DNA of 64,000 nucleotides, taken from NCBI RefSeq assembly GCF_014203735.1, contig NZ_JACHJQ010000003.1, forward strand, positions 915,326 through 979,325, read 5' to 3'. The stretch comes from Actinophytocola algeriensis. GTDB taxonomy: Bacteria; Actinomycetota; Actinomycetes; Mycobacteriales; Pseudonocardiaceae. This document shows, in pieces, positions 33,486 through 42,407 of this stretch (the first letter of the stretch is position 1; every line of letters begins with the position of its first letter). Both the position numbers and the translations under genes were made by a program. Under the pieces are notes generated by a model, which searched no databases, had not been told where the DNA came from, and was given only the letters and a program-made list of their open reading frames with translations.

Positions 33486-35522
33486 TCACTTGCCGGTCTC
33501 ACCGTCCGGAGACTGGTCCTTCACCTCGGCTTCCGCAGACTCCGCCTGCACTGACTCCGTGTGCACTGACTCCGCCGACTCGGCGTTGCCGGCTTCGGCA
33601 TCCGCCGACTCCGCGTCCGCCGTTGCCACGTCGGCCGACTCCACGTCGGCGCGCTCGGCCTCGACGGGTTCCGCCTCGGTCGGCTCCGCATGGCCGGACT
33701 CAGCTTCGGCGGGTTCCGCCTCGGTCGGCTCCGCGTCGCCGGGCTCGGCTTCGGCTTCGGCAGGTTCCGCCTTCGCCGACTCTGCTTCGCCGGTCTCGGC
33801 GGCCTCCGCGTCCGTCGACTCTGCGTCCCCGGCCTCGGCGGAGTCCGCAGACTCCCTGCCGGTCGCTCCGGTCCCGGTGTCCCGCACCTGTTCCGCCGAA
33901 CCGGCGTCCGGGTCCGTCGCACCTGGGCCACCCTGCGCGAGTCGCGGCGAGCGCAGCGTCGGCAACGCCGCCACCAGCACCACGCCGATCAGCAACATGG
34001 CCGTCCCGGCCCAGAACATCGGGATCGTCTTGTAGGCCATCGTCGTGTACGCCAGCTCCATCGGCGCCCGCCCCTGCGGCTTCGGCGTCGGCGGCGGCGT
34101 GGGCTGCTCGGACGTCCGGCACACCACCCCACCCGTCGGCGCGTACGCACGCGCGACCTGCTCACCCAGCGCGACCTGCGCCAGCGCCGACGGCAGGTTC
34201 GGCAGCCCGAGCGCCTGCGTCGGCAGCACCTGCACGTCGAGCATCCGCGCCGTCGCCCCGAGCTGGAACCCGGTGAACGGCGACGTCATCGGCGTGCCGC
34301 GTTGGTCGAGCTGCGCGACCCCCAGCCGGATGACACCCAGGTCGAGGCGCTGCAACGCCTGCGTCACCTGCTGCCCGTTGGCCAGCAGGTCACCGATGAT
34401 CGGCAACGACGGCGCGCCCGGCGCGAGCGGGATGCCGACCGGGATGTCGAACTTCGGGTTCGCCGCGTCGAGCTGCCCGATCACCTTGCCGCCCTGCTCG
34501 ACCGCGAGCACCGGCGCCGTGTACGTCACCGTCGACGTCTTCTCGTCGCCGGTCGACGTGACTTGCAGCGTCGGCTGGCTGACCACGCGGATCGTGATCT
34601 CGAACGGCGTACCGGCCAGCAGCTTCAGCGCGGCGACCTGCATCGTCGACGTCGACTGCACCGCCTTGTTCGCCGAGCCGGGGATGTCCACCAGCCGCAC
34701 CACCGACCGCGCGGACAACGTGTTCGGCAGGCTGACGAGCGAACCGGCGCCGTCCGCCGAGGGCTTCGCGCCGCCGGACAGCGCGCCGCCCAGGGTGGAG
34801 AGCGGGCCCGCGAGCTTCTTGAGGCCGTCGATCACGGCCTTGTCGGCGTTCGCGTCGAGTTTGGGGGCGTCGAACACACCGGTCAGGTCCGGGGTCGACG
34901 GCAGCGTGGGGATCGCGTTGAGCAGCGACAGGCTGGCGATCTCGGTGGTGGCGTCGGCGATCGTCCCGACGCACGGGCCCACGGTGTCGCTCCACCTGGC
35001 GTGCACCTGCCCCTGGAGAGCACCGGCGCGGATGAGCGTGTCGAGCGGCGTCGACGGGAGCGTCAGCCCGTTGTGGATGGGCTGCGGGTTGTCGGGCGAC
35101 GCGGTCTGCGACAGCGCGCCGGGCGCCTGCGGGCTGCCGCCCTGGATGGCGAGCCCACCGGGCGCGGCCTGCGCGACCGACCGTTCGAACGACAGGTACG
35201 CCTCGGAGTTGACCTGCGCGGTCGCGAGCCCGAACCCGAGCTCGGCGGCCGACTGCTTGGGCAGCTTGTCCTCCATGCCGGGCACGATCGCCTTGGTGGG
35301 CGTCGAGTTCGGCAGGATCCGCACGATGCCGAGCCCGGTCCCGGCATCACCCACCGCACGCCCCGGCGGCACCGGCCCGACCGGCGACGACATCCCCGGC
35401 GACTCCGGGTCCGTCGGCGTGGGGATCGGCGTGGTGGGCTGAGCAGCGGCAGGCGCGGCGACCAGGCCAAGGACCAGCGCCGCCAGCCCCGCCGCCGTCG
35501 CGAGTTGCGACCCTCCGCGCAT
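33486..35522 (-). CDS. Exported, C-terminally anchored surface protein with acidic repeat tail
   Basis: This 678-residue protein has a signal peptide (LATAAGLAALVLGLVAAPAAA). A large extracytoplasmic region (30-470) rich in beta-type sequence and Gly/Pro linkers follows. A membrane helix lies near residues 500-520 (MFWAGTAMLLIGVVLVAALP). A cytoplasmic tail of about 155 residues is made almost only of Ala, Glu, Ser, Asp, Pro and Thr, with imperfect AEPTEAEPxEAE repeats. ATG 35522 is chosen because GAGGAGG ends 6 bases before it; the ATG at 35528 abuts that site. It resembles actinobacterial choice-of-anchor-type secreted proteins, but I cannot assign a function. Confidence 0.78.
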   Translation of the reverse strand: MRGGSQLATAAGLAALVLGLVAAPAAAQPTTPIPTPTDPESPGMSSPVGPVPPGRAVGDAGTGLGIVRILPNSTPTKAIVPGMEDKLPKQSAAELGFGLATAQVNSEAYLSFERSVAQAAPGGLAIQGGSPQAPGALSQTASPDNPQPIHNGLTLPSTPLDTLIRAGALQGQVHARWSDTVGPCVGTIADATTEIASLSLLNAIPTLPSTPDLTGVFDAPKLDANADKAVIDGLKKLAGPLSTLGGALSGGAKPSADGAGSLVSLPNTLSARSVVRLVDIPGSANKAVQSTSTMQVAALKLLAGTPFEITIRVVSQPTLQVTSTGDEKTSTVTYTAPVLAVEQGGKVIGQLDAANPKFDIPVGIPLAPGAPSLPIIGDLLANGQQVTQALQRLDLGVIRLGVAQLDQRGTPMTSPFTGFQLGATARMLDVQVLPTQALGLPNLPSALAQVALGEQVARAYAPTGGVVCRTSEQPTPPPTPKPQGRAPMELAYTTMAYKTIPMFWAGTAMLLIGVVLVAALPTLRSPRLAQGGPGATDPDAGSAEQVRDTGTGATGRESADSAEAGDAESTDAEAAETGEAESAKAEPAEAEAEPGDAEPTEAEPAEAESGHAEPTEAEPVEAERADVESADVATADAESADAEAGNAESAESVHTESVQAESAEAEVKDQSPDGETGK
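33666..33734. repeat. 24-bp direct repeat in the acidic tail of the surface protein
   Basis: A 24-base identical unit beginning GGGTTCCGCCTCGG starts at 33666 and again at 33711. The 45-bp (15-codon) period encodes the AEPTEAEP repeat on the minus strand. More degenerate copies extend on both sides, a setting where slippage can change repeat number in frame. Confidence 0.7.
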
Positions 35523-35625
35523 CGGCATCCTCCTCGACTCCCGACCAGTCCCCCGACCAGCACCTATGTAACGACGGAGGTCGTGTGAGGTGACGCCCGG
35601 GCGCCGGTTACACTATGACCACGTC

Positions 35626-35702
35626 GCCGCCTTAGCTCAGTCGGCTAGAGCGGCTCACTCGTAATGAGCAGGTCGTCGGTTCGATTCCGACAGGCGGCTC
35701 CA
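35626..35702 (+). tRNA. tRNA-Thr (anticodon CGU)
   Basis: It folds as a full cloverleaf. The acceptor stem is GCCGCCT/AGGCGGC, the D-arm is AGCTCAGTCGGCTAGAGC, and the anticodon stem GCTCA/TGAGC has loop CTCGTAA (anticodon CGT, reading ACG). The T-arm is GTCGG TTCGATT CCGAC, and the 3' CCA is encoded. A -10-like TACACT lies 13 bp upstream and a strong hairpin follows. Confidence 0.97.
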
Positions 35703-35703
35703 G

Positions 35704-35742
35704 GTCAGGCCCCGTCCCGAAGCAGTTGGGACGGGGCCTGAC
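35704..35742 (+). terminator. Hairpin terminator after tRNA-Thr
   Basis: GTCAGGCCCCGTCCC (35704-35718) pairs perfectly with GGGACGGGGCCTGAC (35728-35742) across a 9-base loop, followed by ATGGTTTCG. It lies between convergent genes (tRNA and the HD hydrolase), so it may serve both. Confidence 0.85.
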
Positions 35743-35757
35743 ATGGTTTCGGGTGCG

Positions 35758-36288
35758 TCAGGCCAGATAGGCGAATTCCCGCTGCCACGACGCGTACCAG
35801 TCCGCGAACCACGGGTGTGCCGACGACAGCGGCACGATCGAGCGGACCGTTTCCGCGTAGTACGAGCGCTGTTTCTCCGGGCGCGGGCGCGGGTGCGTGT
35901 CGAGGCGCTGGACGTTGCTCGCCCGGTCCGCGAGTTTCACCAGCAGCGCCTCCCGCGGCGCGTCGCGGAGGCGGTCGAGGTACGCGGCGCGGTCGTCGCC
36001 CTTCGTCACCCAGTCGACGAGGGTTGCCACGTCGTCGCCGAAGGTGTCGCGGACCTGCGCCAGTGTGCAGTCGGTGTCCTCGACCACGTCGTGCAGGACC
36101 GCGGCGCGGAGCAGCGACGGCGAGGTGACTCCCGCGCCGTACGCCAGAAAGGCCGTGGCCTCCTTCAGGTGTTCGACGTACGGTTCACCCGCGGGGCGCT
36201 TCTGGTCGGCGTGCCATCCGGCCGCGAACGTGACCGCGTCGTCGAGACCGGGTGGCCACTCGTCGGCGGCCGAGAAGGTGCGCAACAT
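35758..36288 (-). CDS. HD-domain hydrolase, MESH1/SpoT-hydrolase-like
   Basis: This 176-residue protein is a single HD metal-dependent phosphohydrolase domain of the SpoT/MESH1 type. HADQKRPAGEPYVEHLKEA is followed by AAVLHDVVEDTD (the HD-ED dyad) and VKLADRASNVQRLD. Small alarmone hydrolases of this type remove pyrophosphate from (p)ppGpp, so an alarmone- or nucleotide-hydrolysing role is inferred. No synthetase, TGS or ACT domain is present. ATG 36288 begins MLRTFSAADEW. It is divergent from the aldolase gene with only 22 bp between starts, so promoters must overlap. Confidence 0.82.
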   Translation of the reverse strand: MLRTFSAADEWPPGLDDAVTFAAGWHADQKRPAGEPYVEHLKEATAFLAYGAGVTSPSLLRAAVLHDVVEDTDCTLAQVRDTFGDDVATLVDWVTKGDDRAAYLDRLRDAPREALLVKLADRASNVQRLDTHPRPRPEKQRSYYAETVRSIVPLSSAHPWFADWYASWQREFAYLA

Positions 36289-36310
36289 GCCCCGAGCCTA
36301 GGAGCGGTTC

Positions 36311-37363
36311 ATGAGCGGTGTTCAGCGGTCGGTGGCGGCACACGGGCCGACGCGGCGCAGGCCGGCTTTCGTGTTGCGGCGGATGCTCGACGCCGTGTCC
36401 GAGGACGCGCTGCCCGGTGACCCGGTCGCGCGGCTGGAGCAGCGGCTCGCCGAGCTGCTCGGGAAGCAGAAGGCGTTGTTCTTCCCCACCGGCACCATGG
36501 CCCAGCAGGTCGCGCTGCGCATCCACGCCGAACGGACCGGGCGGACCACCTTCACCGCGCACCCCGCCAACCACCTCGACCTGTGGGAGCAGCGCGGGTA
36601 CGCCGTCGTCCACGGGCTGCGGTTCCAGCCGGCGGGCTTCCCCGAGCGGCTGCTGACCCGCGAGGACCTCGACGCCGTCAAGGAACCCGTCGGTGCGCTG
36701 CTCATCGAGCTGCCACAGCGGGAGATCGGCGGCTTCCTCCCGGCCTGGGACGAGCTGACGGCGCAGGTCGCCTGGGCCCGCGACCGCGGCGCTGCCGTCC
36801 ACCTCGACGGTGCGCGGCTCTGGGAGTCCCAGCCGTTCTACGACCGGCCGCACGCCGAGATCGCCGGGTTGTTCGACACCGTCTACGTGTCCCTCTACAA
36901 AGGACTCGAAGGCGTGCGCGGTGCGGTGCTCGCCGGGGACGAGGCCACGATCGACCACGCCGAGGTGTGGCGGCAGCGGCTCGGCGGCGCCATGCCCGAC
37001 GCGTGGCCGTTCGCCCTCGCCGCCCTGGTCGGGCTCGACGAGATCCTGCCGAGGATGGCCGCGTTCCGGGACCACGCCGTCGCCATCGCCAAGGCCGTCA
37101 CCTCCGGCGGTGTCGCCGACGTGCTGCCCGACCCGCCGCACACGCCGATGTTCCACGTCCGCCTGCCGGTGCCCGCCGCCGCGGCCGAGGCGGCGAGCAA
37201 GGCACTCGTCGAGGAACAGGGAGTGCACGTGTTCACCCGGGCGCGGCCCGAGTCGTGGCCCGATCGGTGTCGTGTCGAGCTGACGGTCGGTGAGAACGCG
37301 ATGGGCTTCGCGCCGGACGAGATCGCGGCGCTGTTCGCGGACGTCGTGCGACGGGCTTCGTAG
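36311..37363 (+). CDS. Threonine aldolase family PLP enzyme
   Basis: This 350-residue fold-type I PLP enzyme is of the beta-eliminating lyase/L-threonine aldolase family. FFPTGTMAQQVALRI lies at the cofactor phosphate end, HLDGARLWES provides the PLP-ring aspartate, and the Schiff-base lysine is in VSLYKGLEGVRGAVL (K197). It would cleave L-threonine or L-allo-threonine to glycine and acetaldehyde. Exact specificity cannot be read from sequence. The ATG is 22 bp from the divergent HD gene start. The next gene follows after 20 bp and is probably co-transcribed. Confidence 0.85.
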   Translation: MSGVQRSVAAHGPTRRRPAFVLRRMLDAVSEDALPGDPVARLEQRLAELLGKQKALFFPTGTMAQQVALRIHAERTGRTTFTAHPANHLDLWEQRGYAVVHGLRFQPAGFPERLLTREDLDAVKEPVGALLIELPQREIGGFLPAWDELTAQVAWARDRGAAVHLDGARLWESQPFYDRPHAEIAGLFDTVYVSLYKGLEGVRGAVLAGDEATIDHAEVWRQRLGGAMPDAWPFALAALVGLDEILPRMAAFRDHAVAIAKAVTSGGVADVLPDPPHTPMFHVRLPVPAAAAEAASKALVEEQGVHVFTRARPESWPDRCRVELTVGENAMGFAPDEIAALFADVVRRAS

Positions 37364-37383
37364 TCGCACATTACGGTGGGCCG

Positions 37384-37902
37384 GTGCCCCTGTTCTCCTT
37401 CGAAGGCAAGTCCCCGGTCGTGCACCCGGACGCGTGGATCGCGCCGACCGCCACGCTCGTCGGTGACGTGACGGTCGAGGCGGACGCGTCCGTCTGGTAC
37501 GGCGTGGTGATCCGCGCGGACTTCGGCGCGATCGTGATCCGCGAGGGCGCGAACGTGCAGGACAACTCGGTGATCCACGTCGGCAACGGCGTGTGCGAGG
37601 TCGGGCCCGGCGCGACCATCGGGCACCTGTGTCTCGTGCACGACTGCACCATCGGCGCGGAAGCGTTGGTGGGCAACGGTTCCACGGTGCTCGACGGTGC
37701 CGTGGTCGGTCCGCGCGCGCTGATCGCGGCCGGGTCGACCGTCACACCGGGGACCGAGGTGCCCGGTGAGACCGTGGCCGTCGGGTCACCCGCCAAGACG
37801 TTCCTCCCGCTCGTCGGCACGGCCAAGGCGTGGGTGGACCACAACCCGGAGATCTACCGCGAGCTGATGCGCAGGCACCGGGACGGCATCGAACCCGTTT
37901 AG
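37384..37902 (+). CDS. Gamma-carbonic anhydrase-like hexapeptide-repeat protein
   Basis: This 172-residue left-handed beta-helix protein is of the gamma-carbonic anhydrase/PaaY/YrdA family. Hexapeptide repeats run from about residue 17 to 135. Candidate metal-binding histidines are in NSVIHVGNG and TIGHLCLVHDC, at the usual three positions. A C-terminal helix (AWVDHNPEIYRELMRRH) completes the subunit, and the trimer is the expected form. Many members of this branch have weak or no CO2-hydration activity, so the substrate is open. Start GTG 37384. The 3' end overlaps the convergent GNAT gene by 4 bases. Confidence 0.88.
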   Translation: MPLFSFEGKSPVVHPDAWIAPTATLVGDVTVEADASVWYGVVIRADFGAIVIREGANVQDNSVIHVGNGVCEVGPGATIGHLCLVHDCTIGAEALVGNGSTVLDGAVVGPRALIAAGSTVTPGTEVPGETVAVGSPAKTFLPLVGTAKAWVDHNPEIYRELMRRHRDGIEPV

Positions 37903-38666
37903 GGCAGGGTGTACGGAACGGTCGTCGTGAGGCGCGTGAAGCCGAGCTTCTCCAGGATCGGACGGCTGGTCGGCAGCGCGTCCGTGCGCAGGTAGCGGTA
38001 GCCGCGCCCGACGGCGAGCTTCGTGCGGTGGCTCACCAGCGCGCGGTAGATGCCGCGCCCGCGCCACTCGGGGAGCGTGCCGCCGCCCCACAGGCTCGCG
38101 AAGTCGGTGCCGATGTGGAAGTCCACGCGCGCCGCGCACACGGCCTCGTCACCGGCGAGCGCGAGCACCGGCGCCACCGCACCGGACGGCAGCCGCTCGC
38201 GCATGCTGTCGATCATCGCGGTATGGTCGCCGCCGAACACCCTGTCGTGCACGGCTTTCACCTGCTGTAGACCGTCCTCATCGGACACTGTGACGAGCCG
38301 GATGCCGTCCGGGGTGGCGACATCGGGCACGTCGGCGACGTCCGCGACCATCAGCGCCTCCTCCTCGCCCGGCAGGAGACCGGCCTTGAGCAGGCGCTCG
38401 GGCAGGTCGGCGGGCTTGTCGTAGGCGTAGTACTTCCACTCGAAGTCGCGCCGGGCCTCGGTGAAGAACCGGACCTGCTCGGCGATCACGGCATCGGCGG
38501 TCGTCTCGTCCACATCGGACCACTCGACACCGGACCAGCCGTCCGGCGCGGAGCTCACGCAGCGGATGACCGGGCCGACCCGCTCGAACTGCCCACCGTC
38601 CAGCGTGGGCCGGACGACGTTGCGGAGCTGTGCGTCGAACGCCGCGAGCGCGGCCGCCTGATCCAT
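37899..38666 (-). CDS. GNAT-family N-acetyltransferase
   Basis: This 255-residue protein has a C-terminal GNAT domain (about 125-255). The acetyl-CoA-binding signature is GGTLPEWRGRGIYRALV (R/Q-x-x-G-x-G/A form, WRGRGIY), followed by a beta-bulge segment (YRYLRTDALPTSRPILEKLGF). The N-terminal 120 residues are partly degenerate and may be a second GNAT-like half. The acceptor is unknown. ATG 38666 begins MDQAAALAAF. It overlaps the gamma-CA gene tail to tail by 4 bp and lies downstream of the methyltransferase on the same strand (42-bp gap), which suggests a two-gene transcript. Confidence 0.85.
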   Translation of the reverse strand: MDQAAALAAFDAQLRNVVRPTLDGGQFERVGPVIRCVSSAPDGWSGVEWSDVDETTADAVIAEQVRFFTEARRDFEWKYYAYDKPADLPERLLKAGLLPGEEEALMVADVADVPDVATPDGIRLVTVSDEDGLQQVKAVHDRVFGGDHTAMIDSMRERLPSGAVAPVLALAGDEAVCAARVDFHIGTDFASLWGGGTLPEWRGRGIYRALVSHRTKLAVGRGYRYLRTDALPTSRPILEKLGFTRLTTTVPYTLP

Positions 38667-38708
38667 GGCGCGTAGTGGACCACCGGCGGCCGCGCGCGGG
38701 CAACCGGG

Positions 38709-39476
38709 TTACCTGCGTGCGATGGCCAGCAGGTGCGCGGTGGCGCCGACGAGCGCGGGTTCGCGTTCGGTGCGCTCGAGCAGTTCGAGCAGTAGCGCAC
38801 GCTTGTCCGGGTCGGCGAGCCGGTCGGCGACGTCGGGAATCCACTCCGCCATGCCCTCGACGGGGAGGAGGTCGACGAGCGTGAGGCCCGCGTCCACCAC
38901 CTCGCTCTCGAGTTCCTCCGGGCGGTGGAAGTAGCAGGTCGTGAAGCCGAACGGGTGGTGCTGGGTGCCGCGACGCGTGCCGGAGGTGAGGTCCTCGCGC
39001 AGCATCGGGGTGAACCCGGGGACGTCGACCAGGCCGCGGAGCATGCCTTCGAACATGGGTGACCAGCGGCTGATCGCGGCCGCGACGACCAGGCCCTTGC
39101 TGACGCGCCCGGCTTCGGCCAGGGCGCGCACCCGGTCGGCGCGGTCGAGCAGGTGGTAGAGCGGGCCGAGGAGGAGGACGGCGTCGCGGCTGGCGTCGGG
39201 TTCGGCCAGCGCGCGGGCGTCTCCCTCGACCGCGTCGATGCCCTTCGCACGCGCGGTGGCCACGTGCCGGGGCACCGGGTCGACGAGCCGGACGTCGTGC
39301 CCTTCCTCGGCGAGCCACGTGGCGTAGACGCCGGAGGCACCGCCGACGTCGAGGACAGTCGCGTTCTTCGGCAGGTACCGTTGCAGCAAGGCCTTGGTGC
39401 GCAACAGTTCCACGGAGTCGACGAGACGGGTGTCCTCGCCGCCGCGGTCGTAGTACTCGAGTATGTCGGCGTCCAT
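38709..39476 (-). CDS. SAM-dependent class I methyltransferase
   Basis: This 255-residue Rossmann-fold methyltransferase has motif I VLDVGGASGVYATWLAEEG, an acidic ribose-binding residue at VRLVDPVP, and motif IV region AVLLLGPLYHLLD. It resembles UbiE/small-molecule methyltransferases rather than RNA enzymes. The acceptor is unknown. Start ATG 39476. It is first of a leftward pair with the GNAT gene and divergent from the L11-like gene, with 73 bp between starts. Confidence 0.87.
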   Translation of the reverse strand: MDADILEYYDRGGEDTRLVDSVELLRTKALLQRYLPKNATVLDVGGASGVYATWLAEEGHDVRLVDPVPRHVATARAKGIDAVEGDARALAEPDASRDAVLLLGPLYHLLDRADRVRALAEAGRVSKGLVVAAAISRWSPMFEGMLRGLVDVPGFTPMLREDLTSGTRRGTQHHPFGFTTCYFHRPEELESEVVDAGLTLVDLLPVEGMAEWIPDVADRLADPDKRALLLELLERTEREPALVGATAHLLAIARR

Positions 39477-39549
39477 GGACGGACGGTAACCAGGCGCGCA
39501 CGAGTTCGCACTTGAGTTTCACGTAACGTCAATTCCTAACGTGCTCCCC

Positions 39550-39975
39550 ATGGCACCGAAGAAGAAACAGACGTTCCAGGTCACGCTGGAACTGCCCGCG
39601 GGCGACGCGCCGATGGTGGACCTCGGCAAGATGCTGGGGCAGACCGGCGTGAACCTGGTGGAGGTCAAGCGTTCCTACGACGCGAGCACGAGCGGGCAAC
39701 GCGGTGACGTGGTGCCGGTCGTGGTCACGGTCTTCGAGGACCGTTCGTTCGAGCTGCGCCTGAAGACCCCGCCGACGTCGTTTCTCATCAGGAAGGCGCT
39801 GGGCAGCAAGGGATCCGCGCGGCCGGGGCACGACAGGGCGGGTTCGCTGACCCATGAGCAGCTGCGCGCGATCGCGGAACGCAAGCTGCCCGATCTCAAC
39901 ACGACGGACGTGGCGGCGGCGATGCGCACGATCGCGGGTACGGCCCGGTCGATGGGGGTGTCCATAGTGGAATGA
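39550..39975 (+). CDS. Divergent ribosomal protein L11 (uL11) paralogue
   Basis: The 141-residue protein aligns end to end with uL11: a PKKK start, LPAG, LGQTGVN, VVPVVVTVFEDRSFELRLKTPP, then RAIAERKLPDLNT and MRTIAGTARSMGV. It is clearly not the housekeeping copy. The N-terminal helix normally reading KATPAPPVGPALGQHG is replaced by DAPMVDLGKMLGQTG, one residue shorter and without the conserved prolines. Those prolines contact the 23S GTPase centre drug site, and their mutation gives thiostrepton/thiopeptide resistance. No rplA or nusG is nearby, as would be normal for rplK. ATG 39550 is chosen by family alignment, GTG 39541 is possible, and no clear ribosome site is seen. Its stop overlaps the next start (ATGA). 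Confidence 0.88.
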   Translation: MAPKKKQTFQVTLELPAGDAPMVDLGKMLGQTGVNLVEVKRSYDASTSGQRGDVVPVVVTVFEDRSFELRLKTPPTSFLIRKALGSKGSARPGHDRAGSLTHEQLRAIAERKLPDLNTTDVAAAMRTIAGTARSMGVSIVE

Positions 39976-40355
39976 AGGTCGTGCCCCCGTTTCGTGCGCT
40001 GGACCCCGCGCTGGCGGTGGCGGAGCGGTTGCTGCCGTCGTCGCGGCTGTCCACCGTGGTCCTGTCGTTGCCGGACGAGCGAGCCGCCGCCGCGCGGTTG
40101 AACGAGGTGCTGGCCGGGGCCCGCCCGCGGTTGCGGTCCGTCGGTGGGGTGTGGTGCGTGGTCTACGTGGCTGTCGCCCGCCGCGACCCGGAGCTGGTCG
40201 TCGCGGCGGGCGGGCTCGCCGCGTTGGTGGCGGTGACGGGCTGGCGGCGGCTGAAGCGCTGCGACACGTGCGGCACCCCGTTCGTGGACCGCACGAACGG
40301 CTGCACCCGCCGCTGGTGCACGCCGCACCGCACCAGTCCGCCTCCCCGCGCTTGA
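39972..40355 (+). CDS. CGNR-like zinc-finger protein coupled to the L11 paralogue
   Basis: This 127-residue protein starts with an ATG overlapping the L11-like stop (ATGA), implying coupled translation. The C-terminal 30 residues (RLKRCDTCGTPFVDRT, then NGCTRRWCTPHR) match the CGNR zinc-finger pattern (RLRRC...F.D.s..RRWC...). The last cysteine/CGNR tetrad is missing, while an extra cysteine lies inside. A hydrophobic stretch (LVVAAGGLAALVAVTGW) precedes the finger. CGNR proteins are thought to be nucleic-acid-binding regulators. A role together with the L11 paralogue at the ribosome is only inference. Confidence 0.75.
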   Translation: MKVVPPFRALDPALAVAERLLPSSRLSTVVLSLPDERAAAARLNEVLAGARPRLRSVGGVWCVVYVAVARRDPELVVAAGGLAALVAVTGWRRLKRCDTCGTPFVDRTNGCTRRWCTPHRTSPPPRA

Positions 40356-40420
40356 CAGTGTTGGTCCCGACCCAGCGACACCCTCGGACCGCAGGCGGTT
40401 GGTGGCTGGACACGCTCTGG

Positions 40421-40448
40421 TTGTCCACAGCCGCACCAGTTGTCCACA
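40421..40448 (+). promoter_or_regulatory. Tandem DnaA-box pair (19-bp periodicity), copy 3
   Basis: TTGTCCACA lies at 40421-40429 and 40440-40448 in the same orientation. It lies in the 259-bp gap between the zinc-finger gene and the HIT gene, about 167 bp upstream of the HIT start. Spacing and orientation are the same as at 9954-9981. Nothing else is evident in the gap. Confidence 0.7.
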
Positions 40449-40614
40449 GTTCGGCCCACAGCCCTTGAATCGTGACCTCCAGCTGATAGACTGGCAAGGC
40501 GGGACGCCCCCGGGGCAGGGTGGGGGCTGCCGTACGGGCGGATTCGCGGTCGCGGCAGGTTGTTTCGCATTCGTGCGGGTGAGCGGTGCCGTGCGCTCGG
40601 GGTAACGTCCCCGC

Positions 40615-41046
40615 GTGGCGTGCTACATCTGCGACAAGCACCAGGCCGGTGACGGGGTCATCGCAGCCGACGACCTCATGGTCCTCGGGCACGTGCTGCC
40701 CGACCTGGCCGACGGCCCCGTCTACCTCGGCCACCTCGTCGTCGAACCCCGGCGCCACGTCCAGGGCCTCGCCGATCTCACCCCCGACGAAGCCGCGGCC
40801 CTCGGCCGGTGGGCGGCGGCAGCCGCACACGCGCTCCAGGCCGAGCACGTCTACTCGTCGATCGTGGGGCACCGGATCGACCACCTGCACCTGCACCTCG
40901 TCCCGCGGTACCCGGGCACGCCACGGGACTACTGGTGGCCCCGGCTCGACGAGTGGCCGGCCGCGCCGCGCGGCGGGAACGCCGAGGTCACCCAGCTCGT
41001 GGCACAGATCCGGGCGCGGCTCGATGCACCCGGCCACGACAGATAG
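40615..41046 (+). CDS. HIT-family nucleotide-binding protein
   Basis: This 143-residue histidine-triad protein has the catalytic motif RIDHLHLHLVPRYPG (H90, H92, H94 form the H-x-H-x-H triad). CYICDKHQAGDG near the start gives a C-x-x-C typical of zinc-bearing HIT proteins, where it pairs with later histidines. HIT enzymes hydrolyse or transfer nucleoside monophosphates from dinucleotides or aminoacyl-AMP-like substrates; the substrate here is unknown. Start GTG 40615, with GGGGTAACG about 10 bases upstream. The glyA gene follows 36 bp later. Confidence 0.88.
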   Translation: MACYICDKHQAGDGVIAADDLMVLGHVLPDLADGPVYLGHLVVEPRRHVQGLADLTPDEAAALGRWAAAAAHALQAEHVYSSIVGHRIDHLHLHLVPRYPGTPRDYWWPRLDEWPAAPRGGNAEVTQLVAQIRARLDAPGHDR

Positions 41047-41082
41047 TGTCGTCGCGGCACCGACCACCATGGAGGCACGACC

Positions 41083-42345
<1,263 letters not shown>

Positions 42346-42350
42346 GAGCC

Positions 42351-42407
42351 ATGCCCTGAACGACGCTTTCGGGACACTCGGCGTCCCGAAAGCGCCGTTC
42401 GGGGCAT
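42351..42407. terminator. Long bipartite hairpin between convergent glyA and GHL10 gene
   Basis: Outer arms ATGCCCTGAACG (42351-42362) and CGTTCGGGGCAT (42396-42407) pair with one mismatch. Inner arms GCTTTCGGGA and TCCCGAAAGC (42365-42374, 42384-42393) pair perfectly. The loop is 9 bases, and no long T-run follows. It is suited to bidirectional termination; its last base touches the stop of the convergent gene. Confidence 0.8.

Noticed and set aside
33540-33860. Repetitive Glu/Ala/Ser-coding DNA that could be mistaken for a CRISPR or minisatellite array
   Set aside because: Repeats are imperfect, in frame with a long gene and without unique spacers. They are protein repeats.
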